Positions 27,112-37,044 are shown, counted from the first letter of the stretch. The stretch: 64,000 bases of DNA from Labedaea rhizosphaerae (GCF_004362825.1 NZ_SNXZ01000001.1:1736001-1800000), one strand, 5' to 3'. The notes: generated by a model not told the origin, from the letters alone. Translations and numbers: made by a program.

Positions 27112-27480
27112 GTGATCCAGCAGGAGTCGCGGCTGCGAGTCGCCGACAACACGGGTGCGAAGGAAATCCTCTGCATCCGCGTGCTCGGCGGTTCCTCGCG
27201 GCGCTACGCGGGCATCGGCGACATCATCGTCGCCACCGTCAAGGACGCGATCCCCGGTGCCGGTGTGAAGAAGGGTGACGTCGTCAAGGCCGTCATCGTC
27301 CGCACCGCCAAGGAGAAGCGCCGCCCGGACGGTTCGTACATCCGGTTCGACGAGAACGCCGCGGTGCTCATCAAGAACGACAACGACCCGCGTGGTACCC
27401 GCATCTTCGGCCCGGTGGGCCGCGAGCTTCGCGACAAGAAGTTCATGCGGATCATCTCGCTGGCCCCGGAGGTGCTCTGA
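27112..27480 (+). CDS. rplN: 50S ribosomal protein L14
   Basis: 122 residues, GTG start with AGGAGT at 27101-27106. Conserved '[18 protein letters not shown]' start and '[18 protein letters not shown]'. First gene of the spc operon. Also the binding site of the silencing factor RsfS. Confidence 0.98.
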   Translation: MIQQESRLRVADNTGAKEILCIRVLGGSSRRYAGIGDIIVATVKDAIPGAGVKKGDVVKAVIVRTAKEKRRPDGSYIRFDENAAVLIKNDNDPRGTRIFGPVGRELRDKKFMRIISLAPEVL

Positions 27481-27482
27481 AC

Positions 27483-27806
27483 ATGAAGGTGAAGAAGGGC
27501 GACACGGTCGTCGTCATCGCCGGCAAGGACAAGGGCGCCAAGGGCAAGGTCATCCAGGCCTACCCGGAGAAGAACAAGGTCCTCGTCGAGGGTGTGAACC
27601 GGATCAAGAAGCACACCCGCATCCAGCAGGCGAGTGGCCGCGGCGCGCAGACCGGCGGCATCGTGACCCAGGAAGCCCCCATCCACGTGAGCAACGTGAT
27701 GGTGGTCGGCCCGGGCAACAAGCCGGTGCGCGTCGGTTACGACACCGACAAGGACGGTCGCAAGGTGCGCGTTGCCCGCGGCAAGGGTGAAGGGAAGGAG
27801 ATCTGA
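27483..27806 (+). CDS. rplX: 50S ribosomal protein L24
   Basis: 107 residues; KOW motif near the N-terminus ([21 protein letters not shown]). Assembly-initiating 50S protein. Two bp after the rplN stop. Confidence 0.98.
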   Translation: MKVKKGDTVVVIAGKDKGAKGKVIQAYPEKNKVLVEGVNRIKKHTRIQQASGRGAQTGGIVTQEAPIHVSNVMVVGPGNKPVRVGYDTDKDGRKVRVARGKGEGKEI

Positions 27807-27808
27807 TC

Positions 27809-28372
27809 ATGACCACTGCTGAGAAGATCGCCCCCCGCCTGAAGACCCGCTACCGCGAGGAAATCGTCGCGGCGCTGCAGGAGCAGTTCAAGTTCGCCAA
27901 CCCGATGCAGGTTCCGGGTGTGGTGAAGGTCGTCGTGAACATGGGTGTCGGTGACGCCGCCCGCGACGGCAAGCTGATCGAAGGCGCCATCCGCGACCTC
28001 GCCACCATCACCGGCCAGCGGCCGGAGGTGCGCAAGGCCCGCAAGTCCATCGCGCAGTTCAAGCTGCGCGAGGGCATGCCGATCGGCGCGCGGGTGACCC
28101 TGCGCGGCGACCGCATGTGGGAGTTCCTCGACCGTCTGCTGACCATCGCACTGCCCCGTATCCGCGACTTCCGCGGCCTGTCGGCCAAGCAGTTCGACGG
28201 CAACGGCAACTACACGTTCGGTCTCAACGAGCAGTCGATGTTCCACGAGATCGACCCCGACAGCATCGACCGGCAGCGCGGCATGGACATCACCGTGGTG
28301 ACCACCGCGACCACCGACGACGAGGGGCGCGCGCTGCTCAAGCAGCTCGGCTTCCCGTTCAAGGAGAACTGA
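27809..28372 (+). CDS. rplE: 50S ribosomal protein L5
   Basis: 187 residues, standard length. Binds 5S rRNA and P-site tRNA in the central protuberance. Conserved '[16 protein letters not shown]' and '[20 protein letters not shown]'. Ribosome-binding AAGGAGAT lies just before the ATG. Confidence 0.98.
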   Translation: MTTAEKIAPRLKTRYREEIVAALQEQFKFANPMQVPGVVKVVVNMGVGDAARDGKLIEGAIRDLATITGQRPEVRKARKSIAQFKLREGMPIGARVTLRGDRMWEFLDRLLTIALPRIRDFRGLSAKQFDGNGNYTFGLNEQSMFHEIDPDSIDRQRGMDITVVTTATTDDEGRALLKQLGFPFKEN

Positions 28373-28375
28373 TCC

Positions 28376-28561
28376 ATGGCCAAGAAGGCATTGGTCCACA
28401 AGGCCGCGCAGAAGCCGAAGTTCAAGGTTCGTGGCTACACCCGCTGCCAGCGCTGTGGCCGGCCGCACTCGGTGTTCCGCAAGTTCGGCCTCTGCCGCGT
28501 GTGCCTGCGTGAGATGGCGCACCGCGGCGAGCTGCCCGGCGTGAGCAAGTCCAGCTGGTAA
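28376..28561 (+). CDS. rpsN: 30S ribosomal protein S14, zinc-binding short form (type Z)
   Basis: 61 residues. Short S14 with two CxxC pairs ([11 protein letters not shown] ... CRVC), the zinc-dependent form also called rpsZ. Actinobacteria often have a second, zinc-free S14 elsewhere induced when zinc is short; it is not in this window. Directly follows rplE. Confidence 0.97.
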   Translation: MAKKALVHKAAQKPKFKVRGYTRCQRCGRPHSVFRKFGLCRVCLREMAHRGELPGVSKSSW

Positions 28562-28639
28562 GAGCGTCGAGCTCTTCCATTTAGTCGTCGCAGGCCCTGC
28601 AGCGCAGGGAACCACGGCGGAAAGGTTGACAGGTCACCC

Positions 28640-29038
28640 ATGACGATGACCGACCCGATCGCAGACTTCCTGACCCGTCTGCGCAACGCCAACTCGGCGT
28701 ACCACGACACGGTGGTGCTGCCCCACTCCAAGCTCAAGGCGAACATCGCCGAGATCCTCAAGCGCGAGGGTTACATCACCGGCTACCGCGATGAGCCTGG
28801 CGAGAAGGGCAAGAACCTGGTCGTGGAGCTGAAGTTCGGCCCGAACCGCGAGCGCAGCATCGCGGGTCTGCGCCGGGTTTCCAAGCCGGGCCTGCGGGTC
28901 TACGCCAAGTCCACCGCGCTGCCCAAGGTGCTCGGTGGCCTCGGCATCGCGATCATCTCCACCTCCGGCGGGCTGCTCACCGACCGGCAGGCGACCAAGC
29001 AGGGTGTGGGCGGGGAAGTCCTCGCCTACGTCTGGTAA
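28640..29038 (+). CDS. rpsH: 30S ribosomal protein S8
   Basis: 132 residues ([18 protein letters not shown]). Binds the central domain of 16S rRNA and represses the spc operon in E. coli by binding its mRNA. The 78-bp gap upstream is longer than others in this operon and may host such control; only a short CCCTG/CAGGG hairpin is seen. Confidence 0.98.
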   Translation: MTMTDPIADFLTRLRNANSAYHDTVVLPHSKLKANIAEILKREGYITGYRDEPGEKGKNLVVELKFGPNRERSIAGLRRVSKPGLRVYAKSTALPKVLGGLGIAIISTSGGLLTDRQATKQGVGGEVLAYVW

Positions 29039-29056
29039 CGGAAGGAGGGCAAACGC

Positions 29057-29596
29057 ATGTCGCGCATCGGAAAGCTGCCGATCACCGTCCCCTCCGGGGT
29101 CGACGTGGCGATCGATGGCCAGAACGTGAACGTGAAGGGCCCCAAGGGGACCCTCTCGCTGACGGTGGCGGAGCCGATCATCGTCGAGCGCGCCGAGGAC
29201 GGCACGCTCGCGGTGAAGCGGCCCGACGACGAGCGGCGCAACCGCGCGCTGCACGGGCTGACCCGGACGCTGGTGAACAACCTCGTCGTCGGGGTCACCG
29301 ACGGCTACACCAAGAAGCTCGAGATCCACGGCGTCGGTTACCGCGTCCAGCTCAAGGGCTCGGACCTCGAGTTCTCCCTGGGCTACAGCCACCCCGTGAA
29401 GGTGTCCGCCCCGGAGGGCATCACCTTCACCGTCGAGACCCCGACCCGGTTCTCCGTGGCGGGCATCGACAAGCAGCAGGTCGGCGAGGTCGCCGCGAAC
29501 ATCCGCAAGCTGCGCAAGCCCGACCCGTACAAGGGCAAGGGCGTGCGGTACGAGGGTGAGAAGATCCGCCGCAAGGTCGGAAAGACGGGTAAGTGA
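29057..29596 (+). CDS. rplF: 50S ribosomal protein L6
   Basis: 179 residues, standard; two repeated domains with conserved '[12 protein letters not shown]' start and '[16 protein letters not shown]' end. Ribosome-binding AAGGAGGG upstream. Lies near the factor-binding region. Confidence 0.98.
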   Translation: MSRIGKLPITVPSGVDVAIDGQNVNVKGPKGTLSLTVAEPIIVERAEDGTLAVKRPDDERRNRALHGLTRTLVNNLVVGVTDGYTKKLEIHGVGYRVQLKGSDLEFSLGYSHPVKVSAPEGITFTVETPTRFSVAGIDKQQVGEVAANIRKLRKPDPYKGKGVRYEGEKIRRKVGKTGK

Positions 29597-29597
29597 C

Positions 29598-29996
29598 ATG
29601 AGCGAGACGCAGACAAAGCGCAAGCCCGTCGGCAAGGACATCTCCACCCGGCGCCGGATCTCCAAGGCGCGCAGGCACTTCCGGCTCCGCAAGAAGATCA
29701 GCGGCGCCCCCGAGCGTCCGCGCCTTGTGGTCAACCGCTCGTCGCGGCACATCGTGGCGCAGCTGGTCGACGACCTCGCCGGGCACACGCTGGCTTCGGC
29801 CTCCAGCCTGGAGGCGGACGTCCGGGCGGTCGACGGCGACAAGAAGGCCAAGGCCGCGAAGGTCGGCGAGCTGCTGGCCGCACGGGCCAAGGACGCCGGT
29901 GTCAGCAAGGTCGTGTTCGACCGCGGTGGTCACGACTACCACGGCCGCATCGCGGCGCTGGCCGACGCCGCCCGGGAAGCCGGGCTGGAGTTCTGA
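29598..29996 (+). CDS. rplR: 50S ribosomal protein L18
   Basis: 132 residues from ATG 29598, one base after the rplF stop; a longer in-frame start inside rplF is not conserved. Binds 5S rRNA with L5. Conserved '[16 protein letters not shown]' and '[14 protein letters not shown]'. Confidence 0.97.
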   Translation: MSETQTKRKPVGKDISTRRRISKARRHFRLRKKISGAPERPRLVVNRSSRHIVAQLVDDLAGHTLASASSLEADVRAVDGDKKAKAAKVGELLAARAKDAGVSKVVFDRGGHDYHGRIAALADAAREAGLEF

Positions 29997-30027
29997 TGAT
30001 GATCGACAATGAGGGAAGGATCGCCTG

Positions 30028-30684
30028 ATGCCGGGACGTACGCGGCAATTCGGCGGCGGCAACCAGGGCGGCGGCCAGGGTGGTGACCGCGACAACCGCG
30101 GTGACCGCCGTGGTGGCGGCCGGGACCGTCGCGACGGTGGCCGTGGCGGGGCGGCCCAGGACAAGACCCCGCACCTCGAGCGCGTTGTTGCCATCAACCG
30201 CGTCGCCAAGGTCGTGAAGGGTGGTCGTCGCTTCAGCTTCACCGCCCTCGTGGTCGTCGGTGACGGCGACGGCATGGTCGGCGTCGGCTACGGCAAGGCC
30301 AAGGAGGTGCCCGCCGCGATCGCGAAGGGCGTCGAGGAGGCCAAGAAGAGCTTCTTCCGCGTCCCGCGGATCGGCGGCACCATCCCGCACCCGATCCAGG
30401 GTGAGGAGGCGGCCGGCGTCGTGCTGCTGCGCCCGGCGTCCGCCGGTACCGGTGTGATCGCCGGTGGCCCGGTGCGTGCCGTGCTGGAGTGCGCGGGCGT
30501 GCACGACGTGCTGTCCAAGTCGCTCGGCAGTGACAACGCCATCAACATCGTGCACGCGACGGTGGCTGCGCTGAAGGGTCTGCAGCGTCCCGAGGAGGTG
30601 GCGGCCCGCCGTGGCCTGCCGCTGGAGGACGTTGCCCCGGCAGGCATGCTCCGCGCGCGGGCACAGGCTGCCAAGGGAGCGTGA
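30028..30684 (+). CDS. rpsE: 30S ribosomal protein S5
   Basis: 218 residues. N-terminal 50 residues are a Gly/Arg/Asp-rich extension usual in actinobacteria; the core has '[20 protein letters not shown]'-type start, '[12 protein letters not shown]' and '[18 protein letters not shown]'. Positioned at the mRNA entry channel; spectinomycin pocket residues look conserved. Confidence 0.97.
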   Translation: MPGRTRQFGGGNQGGGQGGDRDNRGDRRGGGRDRRDGGRGGAAQDKTPHLERVVAINRVAKVVKGGRRFSFTALVVVGDGDGMVGVGYGKAKEVPAAIAKGVEEAKKSFFRVPRIGGTIPHPIQGEEAAGVVLLRPASAGTGVIAGGPVRAVLECAGVHDVLSKSLGSDNAINIVHATVAALKGLQRPEEVAARRGLPLEDVAPAGMLRARAQAAKGA

Positions 30685-30689
30685 TCGTC

Positions 30690-30872
30690 GTGGCACAGCT
30701 CAAGGTCACCCAGGTCAAGAGCACCATCGGTACCAAGCGCAACCACCGTGAGTCGCTGCGCACCCTCGGACTGCGCAAGATCCGGCAGTCGACGGTGCGC
30801 GAGGACACTCCCCAGGTGCGTGGCCTGATCCACACGGTTCGCCACCTGGTGACTGTGGAGGAGGTCGACTGA
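30690..30872 (+). CDS. rpmD: 50S ribosomal protein L30
   Basis: 60 residues from GTG 30690. A GTG at 30681 is in frame and overlaps the rpsE stop, but AAGGGAG (30673-30679) is only one base from it and about 10 from 30690, and the protein then begins like other L30 ([13 protein letters not shown]). Single copy of the L30 fold; TGATG overlap with rplO. Confidence 0.95.
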   Translation: MAQLKVTQVKSTIGTKRNHRESLRTLGLRKIRQSTVREDTPQVRGLIHTVRHLVTVEEVD

Positions 30873-31315
30873 TGACCATCAAGGTTCACCACCTGCGTCC
30901 GGCCCCCGGCGCCAAGACCGCGAAGACCCGCGTGGGTCGCGGTGAGGGCTCCAAGGGCAAGACGGCGGGCCGTGGCACCAAGGGCACCCGCGCCCGCAAG
31001 GGCGTGCCGGCTGCCTTCGAAGGTGGCCAGATGCCCATCCACATGCGGCTGCCGAAGCTGCGTGGCTTCAAGAACCGCTTCCGCACCGAGTACCAGGTCG
31101 TGAACGTGGGCGACGTGGCGCAGTCCTTCCCGGACGGCGGCACGGTCGGCATCGCGGACCTGGTGCACGCCGGCCTGGTCCGCAAGGGCTCGCTGGTGAA
31201 GGTCCTCGGCAACGGTGACGTCAACGGCGTCAAGCTGGACGTCACCGCGGACAAGTTCTCGGGCAGCGCGGTGGAGAAGCTCACCGCCGCCGGTGGCACC
31301 GCCACCACCGTCTGA
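30872..31315 (+). CDS. rplO: 50S ribosomal protein L15
   Basis: 147 residues, standard. N-terminal Gly/Arg-rich tail '[19 protein letters not shown]' penetrates 23S rRNA. Last gene of the spc operon here, because a strong terminator follows and secY is separated by three unrelated genes. Confidence 0.98.
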   Translation: MTIKVHHLRPAPGAKTAKTRVGRGEGSKGKTAGRGTKGTRARKGVPAAFEGGQMPIHMRLPKLRGFKNRFRTEYQVVNVGDVAQSFPDGGTVGIADLVHAGLVRKGSLVKVLGNGDVNGVKLDVTADKFSGSAVEKLTAAGGTATTV

Positions 31316-31323
31316 ACAAACGC

Positions 31324-31370
31324 ACACGGCAAGGGCCGGGACGCTGACCGCGTCCCGGCCCTTGCCGTGT
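31324..31370 (+). terminator. spc operon terminator
   Basis: A perfect 21-bp stem (31324-31344 with 31350-31370) closes on a 5-nt loop TGACC. It begins 9 bp after the rplO stop. This is the longest perfect stem in the window. The remaining gap to 31581 holds nothing recognisable apart from weak TATC-type -10 boxes. Confidence 0.9.
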
Positions 31371-31581
31371 CGGCACAAGCCCGCTGCCGCGCACAACTCG
31401 CCGACAACGCCCCCACAAGCCAACGGCGCGATCTCGCCCTTGCTCCCAGCTTCACGCGCCCGTCAACGCCGCAGCCCGTCACGGCTGCCGGCGAGCCGCT
31501 GTCGGCGTCCCGGTGCTATCTGGATGGGTTGTCGGGGGTGGTCCCTATCCTTGCCGCACCGATCGGCAGAGAGGACCGCAC

Positions 31582-32073
31582 GTGGGTGGCATCGGCGTTC
31601 ACTTCGCTCTCACGGCCGAGCAGGCCACGGCCCTGCTCGAGGCCGACGACCCGGCCGCGCTCATGGACCTCGTCGGCGCCATCGAGGAGTCCGCGGACGA
31701 CGCCGAGCACCTGTCCACGGACAAGGCCTGGGACGCCATCCACCGGTGCCTGTCCGACGGCACGCTCACCCTCGACGCGGGCGAGTACCCCTTGTCCCAC
31801 ACCGTGCTCGGTGGCGAGCCGCTCGACGCGGGGGACGACTACTTCGTCAGCCACCTGACCCCCGAGCAGGTCAAGGACGTCGCCGTCGCGCTCGGGCCGG
31901 TGGCCGAGGACTGGCTGCGCGAGCGGTTCTTCGCCCTCGACCCCGAGGACTACGACGGCGCTCGTGACGACGAGGACTTCGCCTACACGTGGTCGAACTT
32001 CACCGAGGTCCGCGACTTCTTCACCCGCGCGGCGGGCAACGGCCGCGCGGTGATCTTCACCGTCGAGGCCTGA
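31582..32073 (+). CDS. DUF1877 (YfbM-like) family protein
   Basis: 163 residues from GTG 31582, chosen because GAGAGGAC (31569-31576) precedes it and it leads straight into the conserved 'GIGVHFALT' start. Acidic soluble protein with 'TDKAWDAIHRCLSDGTL', 'LGGEPL' and 'YFVSHLTPEQV', the usual DUF1877 landmarks. Function unknown in the family. Inserted between the spc operon and secY, convergent with the SRPBCC gene 6 bp away. Confidence 0.8.
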   Translation: MGGIGVHFALTAEQATALLEADDPAALMDLVGAIEESADDAEHLSTDKAWDAIHRCLSDGTLTLDAGEYPLSHTVLGGEPLDAGDDYFVSHLTPEQVKDVAVALGPVAEDWLRERFFALDPEDYDGARDDEDFAYTWSNFTEVRDFFTRAAGNGRAVIFTVEA

Positions 32074-32079
32074 AGGCCC

Positions 32080-32493
32080 TCACCGGTAGGCGGCGAGCAC
32101 CTTCTCCGGCATGGGCAGCGGCGAACCCGTCTCCAGCAACGTCTTCAGGTTGGCCAGGATGAAGTACCAGCCCGAGCTCGCCCCCTCGCCGGCGCCGGTG
32201 TGCGTCACCGTCAGGCGCACGACGTCGCCCTGCGCGGTCAGTTCGAACGTCACGGCCGACTCCGGGCGCCCGTAGCTCAGCCGCCGCGGCTCGTCCGCGG
32301 CGAGCACCCGGCCCCAGTCTTCGCCGCCCTCGTCGTAGTCGTGCTCGAAGCGCACCGGCGAGCCGGTGGCCCAGTCCGACGTGATCCGCCTGCCGTTCCA
32401 GTAGCGGGTGGTGAACTCGGGCGTGGTGAGCGCCGCCCACAGCTTCTCCGGCGTCGTCTCGATGTAGGTGACGTAGACGAACGTGTCCGTCAT
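32080..32493 (-). CDS. SRPBCC/AHSA1-type domain protein
   Basis: 137 residues on the minus strand from ATG at 32493. Begins 'FVYVTYIETTPEKLWAALT' and contains 'YWNGRRITSDWATGSPV', typical of activator-of-Hsp90-like START-fold proteins in actinobacteria, which bind small hydrophobic ligands. Its start overlaps the stop of the ArsR regulator by 4 bp, a pairing seen very often, so it is probably controlled by that regulator. Ligand unknown. Confidence 0.85.
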   Translation of the reverse strand: MTDTFVYVTYIETTPEKLWAALTTPEFTTRYWNGRRITSDWATGSPVRFEHDYDEGGEDWGRVLAADEPRRLSYGRPESAVTFELTAQGDVVRLTVTHTGAGEGASSGWYFILANLKTLLETGSPLPMPEKVLAAYR

Positions 32494-32813
32494 GGCTTGT
32501 CCTCCAAGGCTTTCTTGAGCAGGGCCAGCGCCTCGAGCCGGTCGCGCTCGTAGTGGACGATCCAGCGTTCCTGGATCTCGTTGATGGGCACGGGGTTCAG
32601 GTAGTGCCGGTGCTCGCGACCTTGGGGCACAACGGTTACCAGTCCGGCGCCCTGCAGCACGGCGAGGTGCTTGGCCACGGCCTGCCTGCTCATGCCCGTG
32701 CCCGCGCACAGGCGCACCAGCGTCTGGCCGCCTTCCTCGCGCAACCGGTCGAGGATCCGCCTGCGCGTGGCGTCGGCGAGCGCTTTGAACACGGCGTCCA
32801 GGTCGTCGGGCAC
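32490..32813 (-). CDS. ArsR-family transcriptional regulator
   Basis: 107 residues. Winged helix-turn-helix with 'VFKALADATRRRILDRL' and recognition helix 'SRQAVAKHLAVLQGAGLV'. No Cys metal-site cluster is visible, so metal sensing is unlikely; it belongs to the group paired with SRPBCC proteins. Likely autoregulates from the 238-bp divergent region shared with secY. Confidence 0.88.
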   Translation of the reverse strand: MPDDLDAVFKALADATRRRILDRLREEGGQTLVRLCAGTGMSRQAVAKHLAVLQGAGLVTVVPQGREHRHYLNPVPINEIQERWIVHYERDRLEALALLKKALEDKP

Positions 32814-33051
32814 GAGACCAGATTGGCAACCAAAAGGTTCCCTGTCAATCCCGCCATGTCTTCCGCCATACCGGGGTGCCGAAGCCGTATGGGTGTGCTG
32901 TTAGAGTCGTGAGCACGCTTCGGGCTCAACGCTGCCCGAGGCGTTCCTGGCTTGTCGTTGCACGGCGATCCAGGTGTGTGTTCCCTGCCGGTTACCCGCC
33001 GGCCCAGCCGTTCACCGGTGCGAGTGCCGGTGACGCCGAGGAGGTCCTTGC
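32814..33051 (+). promoter_or_regulatory. divergent region between arsR-like gene and secY
   Basis: Contains an extended -10 (TG at 32899-32900, TAGAGT at 32902-32907) pointing to secY, with no good -35, and GAGGAGG (33038-33044) as secY ribosome-binding site. The predicted leader is about 140 nt. No gene seen. Confidence 0.45.
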
Positions 33052-34353
33052 GTGCTCAGCGCTTTCCGCTCGGCTCTCGCGACGCCGGACCTGCGCCGCA
33101 AGATCCTTTTCACGCTCGGCATCGTCATCGCCTACCGGATCGGCGCCACCCTGCCGTCGCCCGGCGTGTCGTACCCGAACGTGCAGAAGTGTGTCGCCGA
33201 CTTCGAGAACCAGGGCGTCTACCAGCTCCTGAGCCTGTTCAGCGGCGGTGCGCTGCTGAAGCTCTCGGTGTTCGCGCTCGGGATCATGCCCTACATCACC
33301 GCGAGCATCATCATCCAGTTGCTGACGGTGGTCATCCCGCGCTTCGAGCAGCTGAAGAAGGAAGGCCAGTCCGGTCAGAACAAGCTGACGCAGTACACCC
33401 GCTACCTCACGGTGGCGCTGGCGATCCTGCAGGCGACCGGCATCGTGGCCATGGCCGACCGCGGGCAGCTCTTCGGCAACTGCGCGGAGAAGGTCATCCC
33501 GGACAGCACCGTCTGGACCCTCGCCATCGTGGTCATCGTGATGACCGCGGGCACCTCGCTGATCATGTGGCTCGGTGAGCTCATCACCGAGCGCGGCATC
33601 GGCAACGGCATGTCCCTGCTGATCTTCGTCAACATCGCCGCACGCATCCCGGCCGAGGGTGGCAACATCCTCAGCAGCCACGGTGGCGTCGTGTTCGGTG
33701 TCATCTGCGTGGTCGGCCTGGTGATCATCGCCAGCGTCATCTTCGTGGAGCAGGGCCAGCGCCGGATCCCGGTGCAGTACGCCAAGCGCATGATCGGCCG
33801 CCGCATGTACGGCGGCACCTCGACCTACCTGCCGCTCAAGGTGAACCAGGCCGGCGTCATCCCGGTCATCTTCGCCTCGTCGCTGCTCTACCTGCCCGAC
33901 CTGATCTCGCGGTTGGTGGGCAACGGCTCCGCAGGCTGGCAACGCTTCATCGCGACGTACCTGGTCGACCAGGGCAACCCGGTCCACATCCTCGCGTACT
34001 TCGCCTTGATCATCTTCTTCACGTACTTCTACATCACGATCACGTTCAACGTGAACGAGCGTGCCGACGAGATGAAGAAGTTCGGTGGCTTCATCCCCGG
34101 TATCCGGCCTGGCAGGCCCACGTCCGAGTACCTCAGCCACGTGCTGAGCCGGATCACCCTGCCCGGCTCGATCTACCTGGGCATTGTGGCGATTCTCCCG
34201 AACTTCTTCCTGTCGCTGACGGGATCTGGTCAGAATCAGAACTTCCCGTTCGGTGGCACGGCGGTGCTGATCATGGTTGGCGTCGGTCTTGACACCGTGA
34301 AGCAGATCGAGAGCCAGCTGATGCAGCGAAACTACGAAGGATTCCTCAGGTGA
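33052..34353 (+). CDS. secY: preprotein translocase subunit SecY
   Basis: 433 residues, GTG start with a strong ribosome-binding site. Ten membrane segments expected; conserved features include '[12 protein letters not shown]', the plug-region '[26 protein letters not shown]' and '[13 protein letters not shown]'. Forms the SecYEG channel. In most bacteria it directly follows rplO; here three unrelated genes and a terminator separate them, and secY has its own promoter region. Overlaps adk by 4 bp. Confidence 0.98.
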   Translation: MLSAFRSALATPDLRRKILFTLGIVIAYRIGATLPSPGVSYPNVQKCVADFENQGVYQLLSLFSGGALLKLSVFALGIMPYITASIIIQLLTVVIPRFEQLKKEGQSGQNKLTQYTRYLTVALAILQATGIVAMADRGQLFGNCAEKVIPDSTVWTLAIVVIVMTAGTSLIMWLGELITERGIGNGMSLLIFVNIAARIPAEGGNILSSHGGVVFGVICVVGLVIIASVIFVEQGQRRIPVQYAKRMIGRRMYGGTSTYLPLKVNQAGVIPVIFASSLLYLPDLISRLVGNGSAGWQRFIATYLVDQGNPVHILAYFALIIFFTYFYITITFNVNERADEMKKFGGFIPGIRPGRPTSEYLSHVLSRITLPGSIYLGIVAILPNFFLSLTGSGQNQNFPFGGTAVLIMVGVGLDTVKQIESQLMQRNYEGFLR

Positions 34354-34904
34354 CGCGTGTTGTTCTCGTCGGCCCGCCCGGCGCGGGCAAGGGCACCCAG
34401 GCCGCAGCCCTGAGCAAGCAGCTCGGCGTCCCGCACATCTCGACCGGGGACCTCTTCCGCGCGCACATCGCGCAGGAGACCCCACTCGGGCTGGACGTCA
34501 AGCGCTACCTCGACGAGGGCAAGCTCGTCCCCGACTCGGTGACCAACGAGATGGTCCGCGAGCGACTGGCCGAGTCCGACGCGGCCGACGGCTTCCTGCT
34601 CGACGGCTTCCCGCGCAACGTGGGCCAGGCCGACGTGCTGGGCGACATGCTGGCCGAGGCCGACACCAGGCTCGACGCGGTCGTGGAGTTCCGGGTGGAC
34701 GAGGACGTCGTGGTCGAGCGCCTGCTCGCCCGCGGCCGCGCCGACGACACCGAGGACGTGATCCGGCACCGCCAGCACGTCTACCGCGACGAGACCGCAC
34801 CGCTGCTCGCGTACTACCAGGACCTGCTGGTCACGGTGGACGCGGTCGGCAAGGTCGACGAGATCACCGAGCGGGTGCTGTCCTCGCTGCGTGCCCGGGC
34901 GTGA
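34350..34904 (+). CDS. adk: adenylate kinase
   Basis: 184 residues, GTG start overlapping secY (GTGA). Catalyses ATP + AMP to 2 ADP. P-loop '[11 protein letters not shown]' at the N-terminus, AMP-binding 'STGDLFRA' and 'DGFPRN'. The LID is the short form with no zinc Cys, as in mycobacteria. Overlaps map by 4 bp. Confidence 0.97.
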   Translation: MTRVVLVGPPGAGKGTQAAALSKQLGVPHISTGDLFRAHIAQETPLGLDVKRYLDEGKLVPDSVTNEMVRERLAESDAADGFLLDGFPRNVGQADVLGDMLAEADTRLDAVVEFRVDEDVVVERLLARGRADDTEDVIRHRQHVYRDETAPLLAYYQDLLVTVDAVGKVDEITERVLSSLRARA

Positions 34905-35722
34905 ACAATGCGCTCCAACTCGGTATCGCCCGGATGCGGGCACGCATGATCGAGGTCAAGACCCAGGGCGAGCTCACCGCCATGCGGGCCGCCGGTGTCG
35001 TTGTCGCCAACGCGCTGGCCGCGGTCCGCGAGGCGGTGAAGCCCGGCGTCAGCACCCAGGAGCTCGACGAGATCGCCGAGCAGGTGATCCGGGACGCGGG
35101 CGCGATCCCGTCATTCAAGGGCTACAACGGCTTCCCGGCGAGCATCTGCGCGTCGGTGAACGACCAGATCGTGCACGGGATCCCCAGCGCGAACCAGGTG
35201 CTGGCCGAGGCCGACCTGATCTCCGTGGACTGCGGTGCCATCCTCGACGGCTGGCACGGCGACTCAGCGGTCACGCTCGCGGTCGGCACGGTCCCCGAGG
35301 CCGACGTCAAGCTGTCGGAGGCCACGCGGGCGGCCATGCTCGCGGGCATCGAGGCCGTGCGCCCGGGGGCCCGCCTCACCGACATCTCGCACGCGATCGA
35401 GTTGTCCGTGCACGCGTCGGAGAAGGCCCACGGCACGACCTACGGCATCGTCCGCGAGTACGGCGGCCACGGCATCGGCACCAAGATGCACATGGAGCCG
35501 TTCCTGCCCAACTACGGCAAGCCGGGCAAGGGCCCGCGGCTGAAGGTCGGCATGGCCATCGCGATCGAGCCGATGCTCACCCGCGGTACCGAGGACACGG
35601 TCGAGCTCGAGGACGGCTGGACGGTCGTCACCGGCGACGGTTCGCGGGCCGCGCACTGGGAGCACTCGGTGGCCGTGACCGAGGACGGTCCCTGGGTGCT
35701 CACCGCGCCCGAAGGCGAGTAG
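34901..35722 (+). CDS. map: methionine aminopeptidase, type I
   Basis: 273 residues from GTG 34901 that overlaps the adk stop. An in-frame ATG at 34948 would give a 47-bp shorter gene; coupling favours 34901. Removes N-terminal Met from new proteins. Metal ligands visible: Asp in '[19 protein letters not shown]' (two Asp), His in 'GHGIGTKMH', Glu in 'AIEPML' and in 'HWEHSVAV'. Length fits the longer actinobacterial form. Confidence 0.95.
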   Translation: MNNALQLGIARMRARMIEVKTQGELTAMRAAGVVVANALAAVREAVKPGVSTQELDEIAEQVIRDAGAIPSFKGYNGFPASICASVNDQIVHGIPSANQVLAEADLISVDCGAILDGWHGDSAVTLAVGTVPEADVKLSEATRAAMLAGIEAVRPGARLTDISHAIELSVHASEKAHGTTYGIVREYGGHGIGTKMHMEPFLPNYGKPGKGPRLKVGMAIAIEPMLTRGTEDTVELEDGWTVVTGDGSRAAHWEHSVAVTEDGPWVLTAPEGE

Positions 35723-35767
35723 CGCCGACCCTGTCGGCCACCGGTTGACCGGTGGGATCATGGACCC

Positions 35768-36376
35768 GTGAGCGAGCAGCTCAGCAGGGTCACCCAGCCG
35801 GTCGCCAGGAGCGCCGAGCCCGCGCTCTGGCGCCAGCCGGCGTTCCTGATCATCGTCATCGCGGGCTGCTTCCACCTGTTCCGCGGGGCGGCGGTCGACG
35901 GCGTGGTCTTCCTGCTGCTCGCCGTCGGGCTCGTCGTGACCCGCCACCGGGCCATGCCGGTCGCGGCACCACCCACCACCCGCGCCAACACCTACGCCGT
36001 GGTCGGCGTCGTGCTGGGGTGCGCGCTCTACGGCTGGGTCGTCGGGCACTGGACCCCGAACACGCTGCCGGTCCAGCTGGCCGTGGCCGTGCCAGGCTTG
36101 ATGGTCATGCCGTTCGCGTGGCGGGTGCCGGACGTCTCCCGCACGCTGCCGGACCGTGCCTGGCTGTGGGCGGTCGTCGGTGTGCTGGTCTGCCTGTGGG
36201 AGCTGACCTCGTTCCTGTTCCAGTCCGACCCGGCGGTGGGCACCTACGAGCACCCCACGCTCTCGGTGGTCCTCGACCCGCTGTTCGCCACGGCGAGCCT
36301 GCGCAGCGTGCTGGTCGGCGTCTGGCTGGCCCTGGGGATCGCCTTGTTCCGGCTCATCCGGGGCCGCCGCACATGA
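35768..36376 (+). CDS. multi-pass membrane protein of unknown function
   Basis: 202 residues, GTG start, about six membrane segments: the first in the 'FLIIVIAGCFHLFRG' stretch, others around 'VVFLLLAVGLVV', 'AVVGVVLGCALY', 'VQLAVAVPGLMVM', 'VVGVLVCLWELTSFLF' and 'VLVGVWLALGIALF'. No charged motif or catalytic pattern. The stop overlaps the start of the next small membrane protein (ATGA), so they are likely made together. Not recognised. Confidence 0.7.
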   Translation: MSEQLSRVTQPVARSAEPALWRQPAFLIIVIAGCFHLFRGAAVDGVVFLLLAVGLVVTRHRAMPVAAPPTTRANTYAVVGVVLGCALYGWVVGHWTPNTLPVQLAVAVPGLMVMPFAWRVPDVSRTLPDRAWLWAVVGVLVCLWELTSFLFQSDPAVGTYEHPTLSVVLDPLFATASLRSVLVGVWLALGIALFRLIRGRRT

Positions 36377-36588
36377 ACGGCCACCTCAGCCACGTCGTCA
36401 CCGTCTCGGTCTTCGCGGCCCTGGGCTTGGCGCTGGTGCTCATGGCGCTGCTCGCCCACCGGCGGTCGTCGAAGCTGCCGACCATCGGCCAGCTGGTCCG
36501 GGCGGCCCTGGGGCGCCGATCGGTGCAGGTCCTGCTGGTCCTGGCCTGGTGGTGGGTCGGCTGGCACTTCTTCGCCGCTGGTGGTTGA
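36373..36588 (+). CDS. small two-helix membrane protein (DUF6186-like)
   Basis: 71 residues; two membrane helices (about 7-28 and 49-66) joined by a basic loop 'HRRSSKLPTIGQL', ending in an unusual Trp-rich 'WWWVGWHFF'. I think this matches DUF6186, an actinobacterial family without known function. Overlaps the previous gene. Confidence 0.65.
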   Translation: MNGHLSHVVTVSVFAALGLALVLMALLAHRRSSKLPTIGQLVRAALGRRSVQVLLVLAWWWVGWHFFAAGG

Positions 36589-36649
36589 CCCGAGGGGTTG
36601 ACGCCGGGGTTGACCCCCCGAAACGCCCGGGCGCGGGGGCGCGTACACT
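36585..36649 (+). promoter_or_regulatory. infA promoter region with three TTGAC repeats
   Basis: TTGAC occurs at 36585, 36598 and 36610, 12-13 bp apart, followed by a good -10 TACACT at 36644-36649. The spacing from the last TTGACC to TACACT (28 bp) is too long for a normal promoter, so the -10 may act with a weak -35 (AAACGC at 36621-36626). The repeats may be regulator sites. Confidence 0.4.
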
Positions 36650-36658
36650 TGACCAGTG

Positions 36659-36674
36659 GCGCAGACGTCTGCGC
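36659..36674. promoter_or_regulatory. perfect 16-bp palindrome at the infA start point
   Basis: GCGCAGACGTCTGCGC is its own reverse complement. It lies 10 bp downstream of the TACACT -10, close to the expected transcription start, where a bound regulator would block initiation. No regulator can be named. Confidence 0.5.
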
Positions 36675-36783
36675 TCGTTCCGCTGTGCTCTACGTCTGTT
36701 TCATCGGCGCACGTGTCGCGGCGGGCCTGCTCGAATCCTAGAGCAACAACTGCAAAGCAACACTGTCACGAAACGCGGAGGAC

Positions 36784-37005
36784 ATGGGCAAGAAAGACGG
36801 GGCAATCGAGGTCGAAGGTCGCGTGGTCGAGCCGCTCCCCAACGCGATGTTCCGCGTCGAGTTGGAGAACGGGCACAAGGTACTCGCCCACATCAGCGGC
36901 AAGATGCGTCAGCACTACATCCGCATCCTGCCTGAGGATCGGGTGGTCGTGGAGTTGTCGCCGTACGACCTGACCCGCGGCCGCATCGTCTACCGCTACA
37001 AGTGA
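36784..37005 (+). CDS. infA: translation initiation factor IF-1
   Basis: 73 residues, standard OB-fold ([20 protein letters not shown]; ends GRIVYRYK). Binds the A site during initiation. Leads the infA-rpmJ-rpsM-rpsK-rpsD-rpoA-rplQ cluster. A ribosome-binding site CGGAGG lies 3-8 bp before the ATG. Confidence 0.98.
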   Translation: MGKKDGAIEVEGRVVEPLPNAMFRVELENGHKVLAHISGKMRQHYIRILPEDRVVVELSPYDLTRGRIVYRYK

Positions 37006-37044
37006 CCGAATCCGGCCCACCCCGGGTCGGCAATGAGGAGAGAC

